Shown here: one piece after another, positions 12,601 through 21,074 of the stretch
Layout of the letters: every line of letters starts with the position of its first letter
How positions within the stretch are numbered: position 1 is the stretch's first letter
Assembly (NCBI GenBank): GCA_963995525.1
Contig: OZ023211.1
Coordinates: 56,540,971-56,604,970, forward strand
Direction: 5' to 3'
DNA from: Escarpia spicata
Lineage: Eukaryota; Annelida; Polychaeta; Sabellida; Siboglinidae
DNA: 64,000 nucleotides
Notes under the pieces: model-generated
Databases searched by the model: none
Told to the model about the DNA's origin: nothing
What the model saw: the letters and a program-made list of their open reading frames with translations, nothing else
Program-made: the position numbers and the translations under genes

Positions 12601-15600
12601 CTCGATCGAATCACTCCCAAGCGCGCCGTTAAAATCACGTTTATTACGGCATACAAAAGTCGGTAACACCCAAAAGTCATGTCAACAAGAAAACAAAAAA
12701 GCATCAGTGAAAACTTGACAAGGCCTTGGTGCCCCCCAAATGCTCCACATACCAAGGCCAAAATGGCCTTGCCCTGAAAAAATTTAATTCTACCCCTGCA
12801 GCTAGTGGTGGACGTGATTCTCAAAGGGGCAGTAGAACCGGTGACAGACATTTCTTCACCAGGGTTTTATTTCTAGTACTGAAGACCAATGGGAGTTGAC
12901 GTCTAGTCTTTGATTTATCGAGACTGAATCGTTATTTAGACATTCCTACATTCCGGATGGAAACAGCAGAACGGATTCGCAGTTGTCTGCATCAGAATGC
13001 TTGGGTGACTTCTCCCGATCTGAAAAATGTTTATTTCCATATACCCATTCACCGGGTATACTGGAAATACCTCCGATTCCTGATCGAGGATCAGTATTTT
13101 CAGTTTCGGACACTGCCCTTTGGTCTTGCGACAGCTCCGTGGCTGTTCATAAAAATTGAACTGGAAGTAAAGAAGATTGCACACATACAGGGATTTAATT
13201 ATATCAGTATCTCGACGACTGGTTAATTCAAGCGCCGTCTCAGATTTTATGCAATCTGCACACCCAGAACTCAGAATCAATTTATTTCACCTATAATAAT
13301 ACATTTATTCATACTAAAATTGTACAATTCAACTAAATCAATGTATATAAGTTACTGTGTACATAAAACAGTAAGCAATGAGCGCAGCTCGTCAATGGCT
13401 AAAAAAGAAGAGCTACCCACATTATTTATATTATGTAATACATCTTTTGCAAATGAGACTCTACATACTAGTTCATCATCCAGCCCCTCCTGGTAGTGGT
13501 CTTGAATCATACCATAAAACTGATTAGACTTCATTCGAAAGAATGTCATGGCATCAAGTTTGAATTTGGACATGATATAGTTAAAACTTTTAGACATATA
13601 TGACCCACTACCTTGAAAGGCTAGATGAGAGAGCATTTTCAAACTGGAGTTACTGCATTTCAAGCAACTCTGCATAAATCGTACCATTCGATTCATAATT
13701 TGAATTTGAATCGGTAAACAGTCTGCTAAAAGTGGCACCATATTACAATGCGTGCAAACTGGTAGATTAAACAGTTTTCTGATACCTTTGCGCCACGTAG
13801 TATAAAACATATCAAGATGTTTGTTTTGCAAGTTCCACAGACATACACCATAGAAAGATGTACAGTACGACATATATAATTGACGTTTTATGTTTATATT
13901 ACAAAACCCAAAATTAGCAGATAATGCATTTACACGCCATATAAAATCATGACACATATCTTTTACCATAGCCTGGTGAGAGCGTCAGGACCAATAACGT
14001 GGCCTAAATGCAACCCTTTTTTTACTATGTTTCACTTTTAAACCATTATTAAAAGTAAAATGGGCAGTCGGTACCACTGCCATATTTAATAAGTTGACAT
14101 TTTGCCGGGTTGAATTGTAAATCATATTCATATGCAAATTTTAGACATATATCACATTTTGTTCAATGCATATATCGATGGAGCTACCAAAGATATATCA
14201 TCAGCATAGCCAACAGCACCATAGTACTTATGACCGACCATACAGCCAAAACCAGACATGCAGAGTCTTGTTAACATTTCATCAATGTAGATAGAAAATA
14301 AAATGGGGGACAACACCCCACCCTGCTTCACACCATTGGCAGTGGAGAAATGCAATGACATGGAATTGTTCCATGATACATTTAAATGTTGATTGGTGTA
14401 CATATAAAGTAAACATCTGATTAAAAGGGGATTCATTCCTCTATCTTCTATCCTATCCATCGCAACTGCAATGGGTTTCAGATCTTCTACTCTCGCCATC
14501 TATGAATCTAAGTGGCAGAGTTATATTAGTTGATGTAATAAAAGGAAAGCTAATCCATTCCCTGCCTCTTCGGCTTTAGTGAGCGATTTCATTCGTTTCC
14601 TCTTTAATGAGAAGAAACAAGCTATGTCTACTGTTGAGGGATACAGAATGGCTATAGCAAGTACCTTGCTCGCCATTACTGGTGCGGAGGTGGGTCATTG
14701 TGACATTCTCAGGGCTCTGATTAGAAATCTTGGAGTTGACAAGGCCAAAGTGCGCTGTCCTGTGCCAGACTTGGACCTGTTCTTGGTTCTCAAGCGACTG
14801 TTACAACCCCTTTTTTGAACCCTTAGAGTCTGCTTCTTTGAAGCTTTTGACCTGGAAAACTGCATTTTTAGTCGCACTTCTAGCAATAGAAGGAGTGAGT
14901 TACCCTGATGTAGGTGAGTTATCTTCCCACCATCCTAACTCTTGATTCATTCATTGTTTTCGATAATAATTATCTGGCATAATGGAATTTTTAGTATTAA
15001 AATATACTGTATTTCCATTAGCCTAGATACTTACCGTCGGAACTTCTAGGACCCGCCCTACCTTCCCCACGTCTGATACCTCACTCTTCGTTAGATAATG
15101 ACAACAATTGGAAATGAGGCAGTTTCAGATGCATGATGGGAGAGGGTTTTTACATTTTGGTACACCCAGTCAGCCAGGTGATATCGTGTGATCGAGGCTA
15201 GAAATGATATCGATGAGTCAATTAATTGTTTTCTATGGTAAGTATCTCGGCTAATGGAAATATATTTAAAAAAAATTAATTTGCGAGGTGCCTGTACTGC
15301 CGAGGTGATGGTGAAAGGTTTAACTACTTGGTTTCTTCTATTTCTAGTTAGTCGATCAGTTGGCACCAGGAGGGCGACTGATCATCCCTGTGGGGAGCCA
15401 GGGCAGCCGCCAGAGGCTGGTACAGGTTGACAAACGGGAAGACGGAAGTGTGGTTAGGAAGGCGAAGATGGCCGTCATGTTTGTGCCACTGACGAGCAAA
15501 GTGAAGCAGTGGCCAGCGTCGAGGTTCAAATAAAGACGCAATCTAAGATTGGATAGATAAACAGGTACAAGCTGTCAGACAGGGTTCGGATTAAATATGT

Positions 15601-17190
15601 TATTTTGAATTGAAAACAGTTAGTTGCCATTTGAATTTCAAATGCAATTGTTGTTTTTTAATTAGAAATGTACTTGATCGTTCACAAAAGCATGGTATTA
15701 AAATGTCAAATACACACATGTTCAATTCAAATAAGTTAAATATCCGGCTATCAGCCTTATGGTATACAATGTTGTGGAGTCTAGAAATTATTGTATTAAA
15801 AAATAAAGAAACAGGTTAAGTAGATAGATGCAGTGTATAATTGCCAATATTTATGACCTTAAAATGTACATTCAAATTGAAGCATGTAAAATACACCAAC
15901 TACGTGTTGTAGTATTTGATGTGTATTTGATAAAATTTACCAACTATGAACACCAATTACAGGCTTCAGGAAAAGGACTAATGCTCAAAATTTGAATATT
16001 TAAATACAAATTTGACCCTACCCAGTTGTCAGGCAATAATTTTTCTGTCATCACTGCAAACATATTACAGCTTATTCACAACACATTTGAAAACAAAGAA
16101 TTAACTTCAAAATCTTCGTCACCATGCACATACAAATATTCACACAACTTGATAGAAAGGTTGCCTGAGCAAGTTTTGTCATTGCTATCATCCAGTATCA
16201 ATGAGACACTTTAAATAACTAGTTTGCTGACGTGCCTTTGCTTTGCTCTGTCTTCCTTCACTGTCCTCTGTACCAGCTTCTGTTTGCTTTGGGGTAATGC
16301 AGAACTGTTTGCCCACACCAGCGTGTTCTGGCTTGCCCTGTAGGATATCCCATTTTACATCTATTATGATGTTGCCATCTGTTTATTGTGTTTCCTGTTA
16401 TGTTACAGTGTTTACCTTGATTGTTCGAACTCCAGTGATATCTTTAATTTTATAAATATATTAAAGGGACATAGTCTGTTTGTCAACAGCCGATGTAGTC
16501 ATCTTTAACTGGAAGTCTGCTAGGTTGACTGTGGAAAAGTGAACATCATTGAATATCAAAGGGTATAGCAGTTAACTCAGCCCGACTCGGCCGTATTGCC
16601 AATAAAGCTTGTTTTGAAACTGGATGTTTTGTGTACTATTTGAATATGCACCCATGGTTGTGCCTTCAACTTGCGACTGTTATTACAGGCGTACTAAACA
16701 CAATTTGGCAGGCAGTATACCTTCAACATAGTTAGTATAGCCTTAAGAACACTATATTAATTACTACATGAAAAACTAGGAACAGACTGCGTCCTTTTAA
16801 TTGCAGTGACTCGTATATATTCATATACAAGCACTTATGAAACAGTATCTACAATTTAACACATGTAATGAAATAAATGTATACATGATTTGGTAACAAT
16901 TATACGTCATAATGAAATAAACATATCTACAGTTTGCCTAACACCAACAATGTCGTAAGAAAAACGTTTGCCTTTCTCCTCCCCACAATTGCCATTGTTC
17001 CCTGTTGCAGCTGGTGGACCAACTGAAGCCTGGCGGTCGTCTTGTACTGCCTGTCGGACCTGAGGGACACAACCAGATGTTGGTTCAGATTGACAAGGAC
17101 AATGAGGGCAGGGTACAGAAACAGGACCTCATGGGGGTCATCTACGTACCCCTCACCAGCAAGGAGAAGCAGTGGCCAAGGTCCAGTTAA
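542..17190 (+). CDS. PCMT1: protein-L-isoaspartate O-methyltransferase, PCMT1-like (5' partial, two alternative last exons)
   Basis: The cytosolic repair enzyme methylates L-isoaspartyl residues in aged proteins using S-adenosylmethionine. Exons in the window are 542-678, 1096-1200, 1846-2058 and then either 15348-15533 or 17011-17190. All have GT-AG borders and compatible phases. Seen directly: the substrate-side segment [11 protein letters not shown] and TISAPHM; SAM motif [23 protein letters not shown]; the VGDGRQGY segment; [15 protein letters not shown] (motif II); and PGGRL-PVG (motif III) with VPLTSK-KQWP at the C-terminus. The initiating exon is missing, so roughly the first 20 residues are outside the window. 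The intron before the terminal exons is about 13 kb and is filled by nested transposons. The 17011 exon looks like the ancestral end by its closer match to the vertebrate C-terminus. The family assignment is secure; use of both ends is inferred. Confidence 0.96.
679..1095. other. PCMT intron
   Basis: AT-rich intron from GTTAGC to CTTGCAG. No conserved reading frame or repeat recognised. Confidence 0.7.
1096..1200 (+). CDS. PCMT1: PCMT exon b (SAM motif I)
   Basis: Encodes [17 protein letters not shown] followed by [13 protein letters not shown], the glycine-rich SAM-binding loop. It is a 35-codon phase 0-0 exon with acceptor CTTGCAG and donor GTATGT. Confidence 0.95.
1201..1845. other. PCMT intron with dispersed repeat
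   Basis: The intron runs from GTATGT to GATAG. It contains a copy (about 1617-1772) of a repeat that occurs inverted at 16480-16625. Open frames here (for example 1292-1759) have no family match and are chance. Confidence 0.65.
1617..1772. repeat. dispersed repeat, copy 1 (inverted relative to 16480-16625)
   Basis: Shares recognisable blocks with the reverse complement of 16480-16625: a TTTATTGGCAATA-type start, GAGTTAACTGCT, CACTTTTCCAC-like text and a terminal TATGTCCCTTTAA. No terminal inverted repeat or target duplication was seen. The two copies flank the terminal-exon intron in opposite orientation. Confidence 0.6.
1846..2058 (+). CDS. PCMT1: PCMT exon c (SAM motif II)
   Basis: A 71-codon exon, phase 0-0, from [16 protein letters not shown] through [10 protein letters not shown] to [14 protein letters not shown]. 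Acceptor TTGATAG, donor GTAGGT. The next codon in the family is Leu, which matches the first codon of both candidate terminal exons. Confidence 0.95.
2059..2563. other. PCMT intron before the DIRS element
   Basis: Unassigned intronic DNA. A short inverted repeat with ACTGGTCT and AGACCAGT arms lies at about 2334-2351. No gene seen. Confidence 0.6.
2564..2760 (+). repeat. DIRS left inverted terminal repeat
   Basis: Matches the reverse complement of 15085-15264 over most of its length, including TTGACTCATC, GCCTCGATCACAC, GGCTGACTGGGT and CATCATGCATCTGA. The copies differ at many positions, so the element is old. Confidence 0.85.
2761..3344. other. DIRS 5' internal region
   Basis: Lies between the left ITR and the first DIRS reading frame. 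It is probably the untranslated leader. No second element was recognised. Confidence 0.4.
3345..3951 (+). pseudogene. DIRS ORF1 (gag-like), first part, cut by Ty3-type insertion
   Basis: A 200-residue frame starting [16 protein letters not shown], with a coiled-coil-like stretch ([17 protein letters not shown]) near residue 50. It contains a roughly 125-bp direct tandem duplication (about 3509-3636 and 3637-3760) whose length is not a multiple of three. The frame runs into the LTR of the Ty3-type element, and DIRS sequence resumes at 9672. ORF1 identity rests on position and composition, not on a diagnostic motif. Confidence 0.5.
3509..3760 (+). repeat. tandem duplication in DIRS ORF1
   Basis: Two adjacent copies of about 125 bp, each starting GGTGGAAGAACA and containing GGTATCAGGAAGCAA and CCTGAGAGAGGAG-like text. 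Small indels separate the copies. Confidence 0.8.
3952..4133 (-). repeat. Ty3-type 3' LTR (minus-strand orientation)
   Basis: Begins TGTAATATTAC directly after GTCAC and ends at ...GCCACA. The outer 13 bases are absent or changed in the other LTR. Three CpG sites here are TpG in the partner copy. Confidence 0.92.
4274..4629 (-). pseudogene. Ty3-type polyprotein C-terminal tail
   Basis: The minus-strand frame reads through [17 protein letters not shown], then an in-frame stop, then a stretch beginning [11 protein letters not shown] and ending with a basic [10 protein letters not shown] tail. This pattern is typical of the C-terminal end of Ty3-type integrase polyproteins. It is separated from the rest of integrase by the LINE. 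Confidence 0.75.
4635..5837 (-). mobile_element. 5'-truncated LINE inserted in the Ty3-type element
   Basis: The minus-strand reverse transcriptase is nearly intact over about 370 codons: [31 protein letters not shown], then KFADDTKVF with the catalytic FADD, and a C-terminal thumb region ending near 4731. The 3' end has a short repeated tail (TCTTGTTAAA twice, on the minus strand). GAGTT flanks both sides (4630-4634 and 5838-5842) as the target duplication. The family resembles CR1/Rex-like LINEs; the clade is not certain. Confidence 0.9.
5885..6796 (-). pseudogene. Ty3-type integrase
   Basis: Two minus-strand frames (6796-6290 and 6280-5885), broken at about 6285. The first has the H-H-C-C zinc domain ([10 protein letters not shown] and later CRTCLKYKP) and the first catalytic Asp region ([10 protein letters not shown]). 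The second carries the [12 protein letters not shown] block, where the family normally has DNGPQ, and the [10 protein letters not shown] block with the catalytic Glu. The Gly-to-Glu change and the frame break indicate decay. Confidence 0.88.
6830..7098 (-). pseudogene. Ty3-type RNase H remnant
   Basis: On the minus strand, short blocks such as FACGRFHQF and [11 protein letters not shown] resemble the RNase H domain of Ty3-type polyproteins. The frame is interrupted by stops and by the adjacent 65-bp triplication. Confidence 0.6.
7099..7288. repeat. 65-bp tandem triplication in the Ty3-type element
   Basis: Copies begin at 7099, 7164 and 7229, each starting CAGCACTTGTCATCGCTC and carrying GCTGCACCGTGACCACACTG. 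The copies are nearly identical, so the event is younger than most of the element's decay. A period of 65 shifts the frame. Confidence 0.95.
7228..7885 (-). pseudogene. Ty3-type reverse transcriptase
   Basis: Minus-strand frame with [79 protein letters not shown] and [13 protein letters not shown]. The catalytic YVDD position reads TMDE, so both Asp-context residues are altered and the enzyme could not work. Confidence 0.9.
8205..8965 (-). pseudogene. Ty3-type gag and protease
   Basis: The capsid-like part (8965 to about 8530) contains [30 protein letters not shown] and [20 protein letters not shown]. After a frame change near 8525 there is a CX2CX4HX4C zinc knuckle ([14 protein letters not shown]) and an aspartic-protease motif DTGAQANV. 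The order is right for gag-pro of this class. The frame break and upstream duplications make it a pseudogene. Confidence 0.88.
8972..9261. repeat. 148-bp tandem duplication near the gag start
   Basis: The second copy starts at 9120 with CAACACCATGGACTGGTTGG, as does the first at 8972. The copies differ at only a few bases. Confidence 0.92.
9498..9666 (-). repeat. Ty3-type 5' LTR (minus-strand orientation)
   Basis: Matches 3965-4133 without gaps and ends ...ACCACA before the GTCAC target copy. The inner 13 bases of a full LTR are replaced by unrelated sequence, and no clear tRNA primer-binding site follows. Confidence 0.92.
9672..10512 (+). pseudogene. DIRS ORF1 (gag-like), continuation
   Basis: After the Ty3-type insertion, DIRS coding sequence resumes with several stops. 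A frame at 10085-10357 continues past one stop to 10512 ([33 protein letters not shown], then [14 protein letters not shown]). It is charged and probably helical. Assignment to DIRS ORF1 is by position between the ITR and the reverse transcriptase. Confidence 0.45.
10513..11843. other. unassigned sequence inside the DIRS span
   Basis: AT-rich and non-coding. DIRS elements usually pass directly from ORF1 to reverse transcriptase, so part of this is probably a further insertion. No terminal repeats that would bound it were found by eye. Confidence 0.4.
11844..12265. mobile_element. small non-autonomous TIR element (MITE), 422 bp
   Basis: Perfect 14-bp terminal inverted repeats GCATACCTGTCAAG and CTTGACAGGTATGC, flanked by TAGTAA on both sides (11838-11843 and 12266-12271). 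A subterminal palindrome (CCGTAGTGACTACGG) sits near the right end. There is no transposase frame. The superfamily is not determined. Confidence 0.85.
12272..12844. other. unassigned sequence before the DIRS reverse transcriptase
   Basis: No coding similarity. Contains short inverted text around AAGGCCTTGGTG and CCAAGGCCAAAATGG (about 12720-12775). Either DIRS spacer or the edge of another insertion. Confidence 0.35.
12845..13260 (+). pseudogene. DIRS reverse transcriptase fragment
   Basis: Readable blocks are [56 protein letters not shown] and [10 protein letters not shown]. After a frameshift near 13200 comes [13 protein letters not shown] with the DIRS-type catalytic LDD. The domain is then cut by the LINE at about 13262. 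RNase H and the rest of the polymerase are missing. Confidence 0.88.
13262..14480 (-). mobile_element. LINE, 5'-truncated, inserted in the DIRS element
   Basis: The minus-strand reverse transcriptase (14499 downward) has [21 protein letters not shown] and [13 protein letters not shown] with the catalytic YADD. Thumb and C-terminal regions (13969-13352) contain [38 protein letters not shown] and [15 protein letters not shown]. Frames are broken at about 14150 and 13975. It interrupts DIRS coding sequence, which resumes at about 14488. It appears to be the same clade as the LINE at 45830-46975. Confidence 0.85.
14488..14945 (+). pseudogene. DIRS tyrosine recombinase, N-terminal half
   Basis: Begins [11 protein letters not shown], has one stop, then a long frame with [20 protein letters not shown] and [15 protein letters not shown], the SAM-like N-terminal DNA-binding domain of DIRS recombinases. 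After a frameshift at a T run (about 14815), [15 protein letters not shown] follows, and in another frame SNRRSELP, the first catalytic Arg motif. The downstream HxxR and Tyr motifs are absent, replaced by non-coding sequence. Confidence 0.85.
15011..15035 (+). repeat. DIRS internal complementary region
   Basis: ATTTCCATTAGCC-AGATACTTACC here is the reverse complement of the outermost right ITR bases (about 15238-15262) and resembles the outer left ITR bases at 2565. This arrangement is diagnostic for DIRS-type elements. Confidence 0.8.
15085..15264 (-). repeat. DIRS right inverted terminal repeat
   Basis: Reverse-complement partner of 2564-2760. Ends with GGCTAATGGAAATATA. The duplicated PCMT terminal exon begins only 84 bases beyond it. 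Confidence 0.85.
15348..15533 (+). CDS. PCMT1: PCMT alternative terminal exon A (diverged)
   Basis: Acceptor TATTTCTAG followed by 61 codons and TAA, in the phase needed after 2058. It encodes [30 protein letters not shown] and KQWPASRFK, which covers SAM motif III and the C-terminal strand. About 58 per cent of residues match the 17011 exon by hand alignment. The frame is fully open and the structural core is kept, so it is more likely a used alternative exon than a relic. A skipped, recently silenced copy cannot be excluded. Confidence 0.85.
   Translation, partial: LVDQLAPGGRLIIPVGSQGSRQRLVQVDKREDGSVVRKAKMAVMFVPLTSKVKQWPASRFK
15534..16479 (+). other. probable 3' UTR of terminal exon A, then intron
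   Basis: AT-rich and non-coding. An AATAAA at 15802-15807, about 270 bases after the stop, could end a short transcript on exon A. No other gene seen. Confidence 0.4.
15802..15807 (+). terminator. candidate poly(A) signal for terminal exon A
   Basis: Canonical AATAAA 270 bases downstream of the TAA of exon A. It is consistent with a terminal exon but unproven in AT-rich DNA. Confidence 0.35.
16480..16625. repeat. dispersed repeat, copy 2 (inverted relative to 1617-1772)
   Basis: Contains TTAAAGGGACATA, AGCAGTTAACTC and TTGCCAATAAAGC blocks, matching the reverse complement of copy 1. The rest of the PCMT intron up to 17010 is AT-rich and unassigned. Confidence 0.6.
17011..17190 (+). CDS. PCMT1: PCMT terminal exon B (ancestral-like)
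   Basis: Acceptor CCTGTTGCAG, 59 codons and TAA, phase 0. Encodes [39 protein letters not shown] and EKQWPRSS. It resembles the vertebrate PCMT1 C-terminus more closely than exon A does, including KPGGRL, NQML and MGVIYVPLT. Confidence 0.95.
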   Translation: MVDQLKPGGRLVLPVGPEGHNQMLVQIDKDNEGRVQKQDLMGVIYVPLTSKEKQWPRSS

Positions 17191-19784
17191 CTTGTCATTC
17201 TTTGCATGCTATTGTCGGAAATGATTTCCGTATTGATTCGGTTGTTCATCCAAATGAACGCTGCAACCAGGTTCATTCTTAAGAGGTGATCGCATAACTT
17301 TGCAAAGTAAAACGTGTACAGTTGTGGTTTGGTTTTCCCAACAATTGCTTCAGTGACGCTGCCGAACTAATAAAAGTATATTTTTGGATGTAGAGAAATT
17401 ATGAGATGACTCCATAGATTGCTTTGCATCATAAGCATACGACAGCCGTAAGTCTGTTTAGGAAGTATTTCATTAATTGTGTATAGCTGAACACTTTAGG
17501 GATGGTCTCGAAAGTTTGCAAAATAAAACAAAACTGTCATGCATTCAGCATTGATTCAGCCCCCCCCCCACCAATGCATGGTATTGGGACTTGTAATATT
17601 ATGATCCAAAATTGATATTAGCGTCAAGTTGCATTAACATGTTAACTGTAACGATTTATTCTTCCTGTGATATGTGTTGTGACGACTATACCAATCCCTA
17701 CATAATACCTAACATATTTTGGGATTGTGAACTTACGCGACCCATTTAGATATCTAAATTCAGAGTACAGTAAATCATACAGATGTACAGATAACTAAAT
17801 TAGGGCATATTACACTTGAGTTAGGTGCTGTTCACTATTCATAAATATTGAATGTTAACAATGCCGTTATTAGTTCGTAGTAGTCTGTTGAGTTGCATGT
17901 GTTGTTCCAGGTCATTACCATTATCAACTGTTATTATGTCACAAATGTTTTTTACATGTCTAAATAGTAAACAAGTTCTGTTGTCTCTTTCAGACAACGC
18001 AGGGAAGATCTGTAGTTTGGGCACTGATCTGCCAGTTTTGTACACAAGCTGAAAATGTTTATCTTGATGTTTTGGCAAATAATGTTCCTGGTTGGCCGTT
18101 TATAGAGCATGTTGTATATTGGTGGACATCCCTCTGGTGTGGTCATGATCCAATTGTTGACTTCTGATAGCATGTTTCGTTGCCAGTCCAGTTTGCGTTC
18201 ACTGTTACTGATTGAACTGCAAACTGGTTCAAATGGGTTGTTTGTGGACTGGTCATAAATGCGATCGGCATAGTTGTATTTGATGTTGCTCCAAGCAGGT
18301 GTAATGAAACATGACTAATGGTCAGCTTACTTAAGTCAGATATCTTAACACAAATAAGATTTAATAAACCAGATTTTCGTAACAGAATCAGACATCTTTT
18401 GGCAGTGAGTGTGATGGATGGTGGTGTTCATAAAAGGAGCTTGGATCCACGAGGAAAGAGTATAATGCTGTTAATATAGAAATAATTGACAATGTAAACA
18501 GGCCATTGGAACACTGCCCACACGATGCAATAGAACTGTTAAATGTGGCCTACAGTGTGCAGCAGAGAACTGTAACTGCTGTCTTATGTTTCTGTTGTAG
18601 GACATGTTCAGTCATATAGCATCACTCGTAGGAAGCAACTTTTGGTTCTACTTGGTAACACTGCTGCACTGTAACAACGTGTGATCTTGTATACAGCCAG
18701 AATCCACCTAAATTCATGGTGCTTATGCCAATCAGAGCAGGTTATTGGGTAGCTGTTGTTAGTACTTACTACAGTGCCGCAACTGTACATGTAAACAAGT
18801 GGAAAGACACAATATACACAATGTATTGGCAAGTTAAGTGTTGGCATATTACGAAATGTTATTCATGTAGCATTGTTGAAGAAAGTTTGAATTTCTCTGC
18901 ATTAAGAGTGGAGGCTTTTTGTGAAGATGTACAAGTTTGATGTTACTTCCTGCCTTTTGTCTTGTTACTGTGTAATGTTACTGTTGCTGCATTGTTCACA
19001 GTACTATAATCCATGGATAATTAGTAAAACACAAACGTTATTTAGTGGTGTACATATTGTATAAATTTGCGCCAGTTGTCTGGATGTTTTTGGACTATCT
19101 TAGTAGCAGTTTTTGTGCTGAAATTGTAATGAATATAGAGCTGCACATTTCTCTCATACCAGTTAACTGGCTTTCATCTTGTCATGTAATATGATATGAT
19201 AAGGTTTCAACATTTTATATTAGAATTTATATTATCGTGTTGTATCACAAGTTTGATTTACTTGACTTGGCATGTACAAAATGTTCTGTTCCAAGATTTA
19301 GTTTCTGTTACAAACCAGTAAATCTGTACGGTAGAACAATATAATTGTAATCAACTGGTTTATGCCATTGTAGAAGTGCAGTGAAGAATGTTGCAACAAA
19401 AGTTGTTCTTACAATTTCAGGATTTTGCAGGAACTTGTCTAAAGTAACCATTTGATGTCTGGGCATCAATAGTATACTGCGTTGGAATATTAACCTTCAC
19501 ATTTCTGGTTGATGTATTTTGTTGTTGTGTCGTCTGTATCAAGTCTAATTTTGTCTAACCATCATTCTTGATACTCATAAGGAATCGTATTTTGTGACAA
19601 CATGGATATTTATTAACTGTTTTTCATTGGCAGAATTGTTCTGCATTTCACATTGCTGCAATGTTTTAAGGTATTGTAATTGTACATACTGTTGTAAATA
19701 AAAACAAACCTTGCCTGTTATACCTATGTACAGTGTGTATAGACATACCAAATAAGTTAGATGGATAATATTGTCAAAGGTATA
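17191..19784 (+). other. PCMT 3' UTR and intergenic sequence
   Basis: No coding region is recognised. AATAAA at 17521-17526 is the first canonical poly(A) signal after the stop. Another AATAAA-containing stretch near 19697 would give a 2.5-kb 3' UTR. Open frames of 60-80 residues have no family features. Confidence 0.45.
17521..17526 (+). terminator. candidate poly(A) signal for PCMT terminal exon B
   Basis: AATAAA 330 bases after the stop codon. Confidence 0.4.
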
Positions 19785-20045
19785 TTTTATAGAGCGAGGT
19801 GACCAGTCCTTAGGACTGCTCAAAACGCTTTAGGCTTCACCTCCTGGCAGATCTCTTCATTCAGACACAATCTCGACTTCTCTGGGAAACATTTAGCCAT
19901 GTTGCAATTACTTTGCACATTTCATACACAAATACCCACCACTGTCTATAGCTGGGCACTCATTAATATAGCCAAGTGAACTGGAGCAATGTGGAATTAA
20001 CGAAACTGCCCAAGATTCAAAAGTGCAGCAAAATAATTTTCTCGA
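19785..20045 (-). repeat. SINE copy, lacking the tRNA head
   Basis: Shares with 21083-21290 the blocks CCAGTCC, GGACTGCTCAAA-CGCTTTA, CACCACTGTCTATAGC-GG and GTGAACTG-AGCAATGT. The tRNA-like head is not preserved here. Confidence 0.7.
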
Positions 20046-21074
20046 TTGCATCTGATGCTGTAACCATTTGATATGATCCTTACCATAGTAATCAGTGAAT
20101 AAACTTATCTACAGTTATCTTATGTAAGAAAACACTGCTAGTATAACCTAGCTTCCAAATGACTGCCAAGTTGTCAACATGATTTTGTTAAATTACTTCA
20201 AAAGACGAAATACCAATACACAAATTTGTGTATTTATTCAAATACACAAAGTATTTATTCATACAACAATATGTGCACTAGATTACTGACAATCACTATC
20301 ACAAGCAGTAACCGGGATTAGGACACACTAGTTGTAGAACGGGTTGACAAGAAACAACAATCAGGTCACTTGCGTAAGACACAGGGCAACTGGCCACTGA
20401 TTTAGTTGGCAGTGTTCTGAAACTTCAAATATTCAGTTTAAACAATTACCAACGTGTTATAATATGTATGTGCTCATACGTCAGTAAGTTGTCCGTTTGT
20501 GAATCTGCCATGTCAAAGTTATTATGTAAAATCTGTAGATTCTAACACATTCTAAGATTGATTGTATATTACCCAGAAAACTGGTTACTAGTAACAAATT
20601 GTGCTGTTTGTAAACAAATAATATATAACCAACACCAAAATAAACAAGTTAACTTGAATAATATATCTGCCAATCACCATGTTCTACAGTTAATTTGTAT
20701 GCATACATGTACAATTTTTACACATAAAATAGACAATATCAATCAAGTAGGCCTGCAACAACTGAACTTCTGATTCACCAAAGCTGACTGCACATACAAC
20801 TGTAAAAACACATTGCACAATTTTAATTCTTCAAACACTCAACCATGTTTTGTTTGCACCTAATTATGCCCTTGTGTTGATCTCACTTAAAAGTCAAAAC
20901 TACGGCAGGAATTATTATTTTGATTTTGTTCCGTCTCATGTAAATGTATATACAGCATATAAAGTGGAACACCAATTAATTATAAAACCTACATTCAACT
21001 GCTATGCCAATAAAATGAAGTGCCAGAAATAAAACATGATTACTAAGGCCAACATTCTTTAAAAGGTATGTTCT
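20046..21074. other. intergenic, nothing recognised
   Basis: AT-rich spacer between two SINE copies. It has an 18-bp perfect palindrome ATACACAAATTTGTGTAT at 20216-20233 and no gene. Confidence 0.6.

Larger units (their letters stand above)
2564..15264 (+). mobile_element. DIRS-like retrotransposon (tyrosine-recombinase type), decayed and carrying other insertions
   Basis: The outer limits are set by inverted terminal repeats at about 2564-2760 and 15085-15264. A 25-base copy of the outermost ITR sequence lies just inside the right ITR (15011-15035), as expected for the internal complementary region of DIRS elements. In order inside are a gag-like ORF1 split by a Ty3-type insertion, a reverse transcriptase (12845-13260) with a DIRS-type YLDDW active site, and a tyrosine recombinase N-terminal half (14488-14945). 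Frames are broken in several places and the recombinase C-terminal catalytic part is missing, so this copy is not functional. Removing insertions at 3952-9671, 11844-12271 and 13262-14480 leaves roughly 5.3 kb. Part of 10513-12844 may be foreign too. Confidence 0.85.

Noticed and set aside
17839..18173. Short frames downstream of PCMT
   Set aside because: No domain or repeat match. Best explained as 3' UTR or intergenic chance frames.
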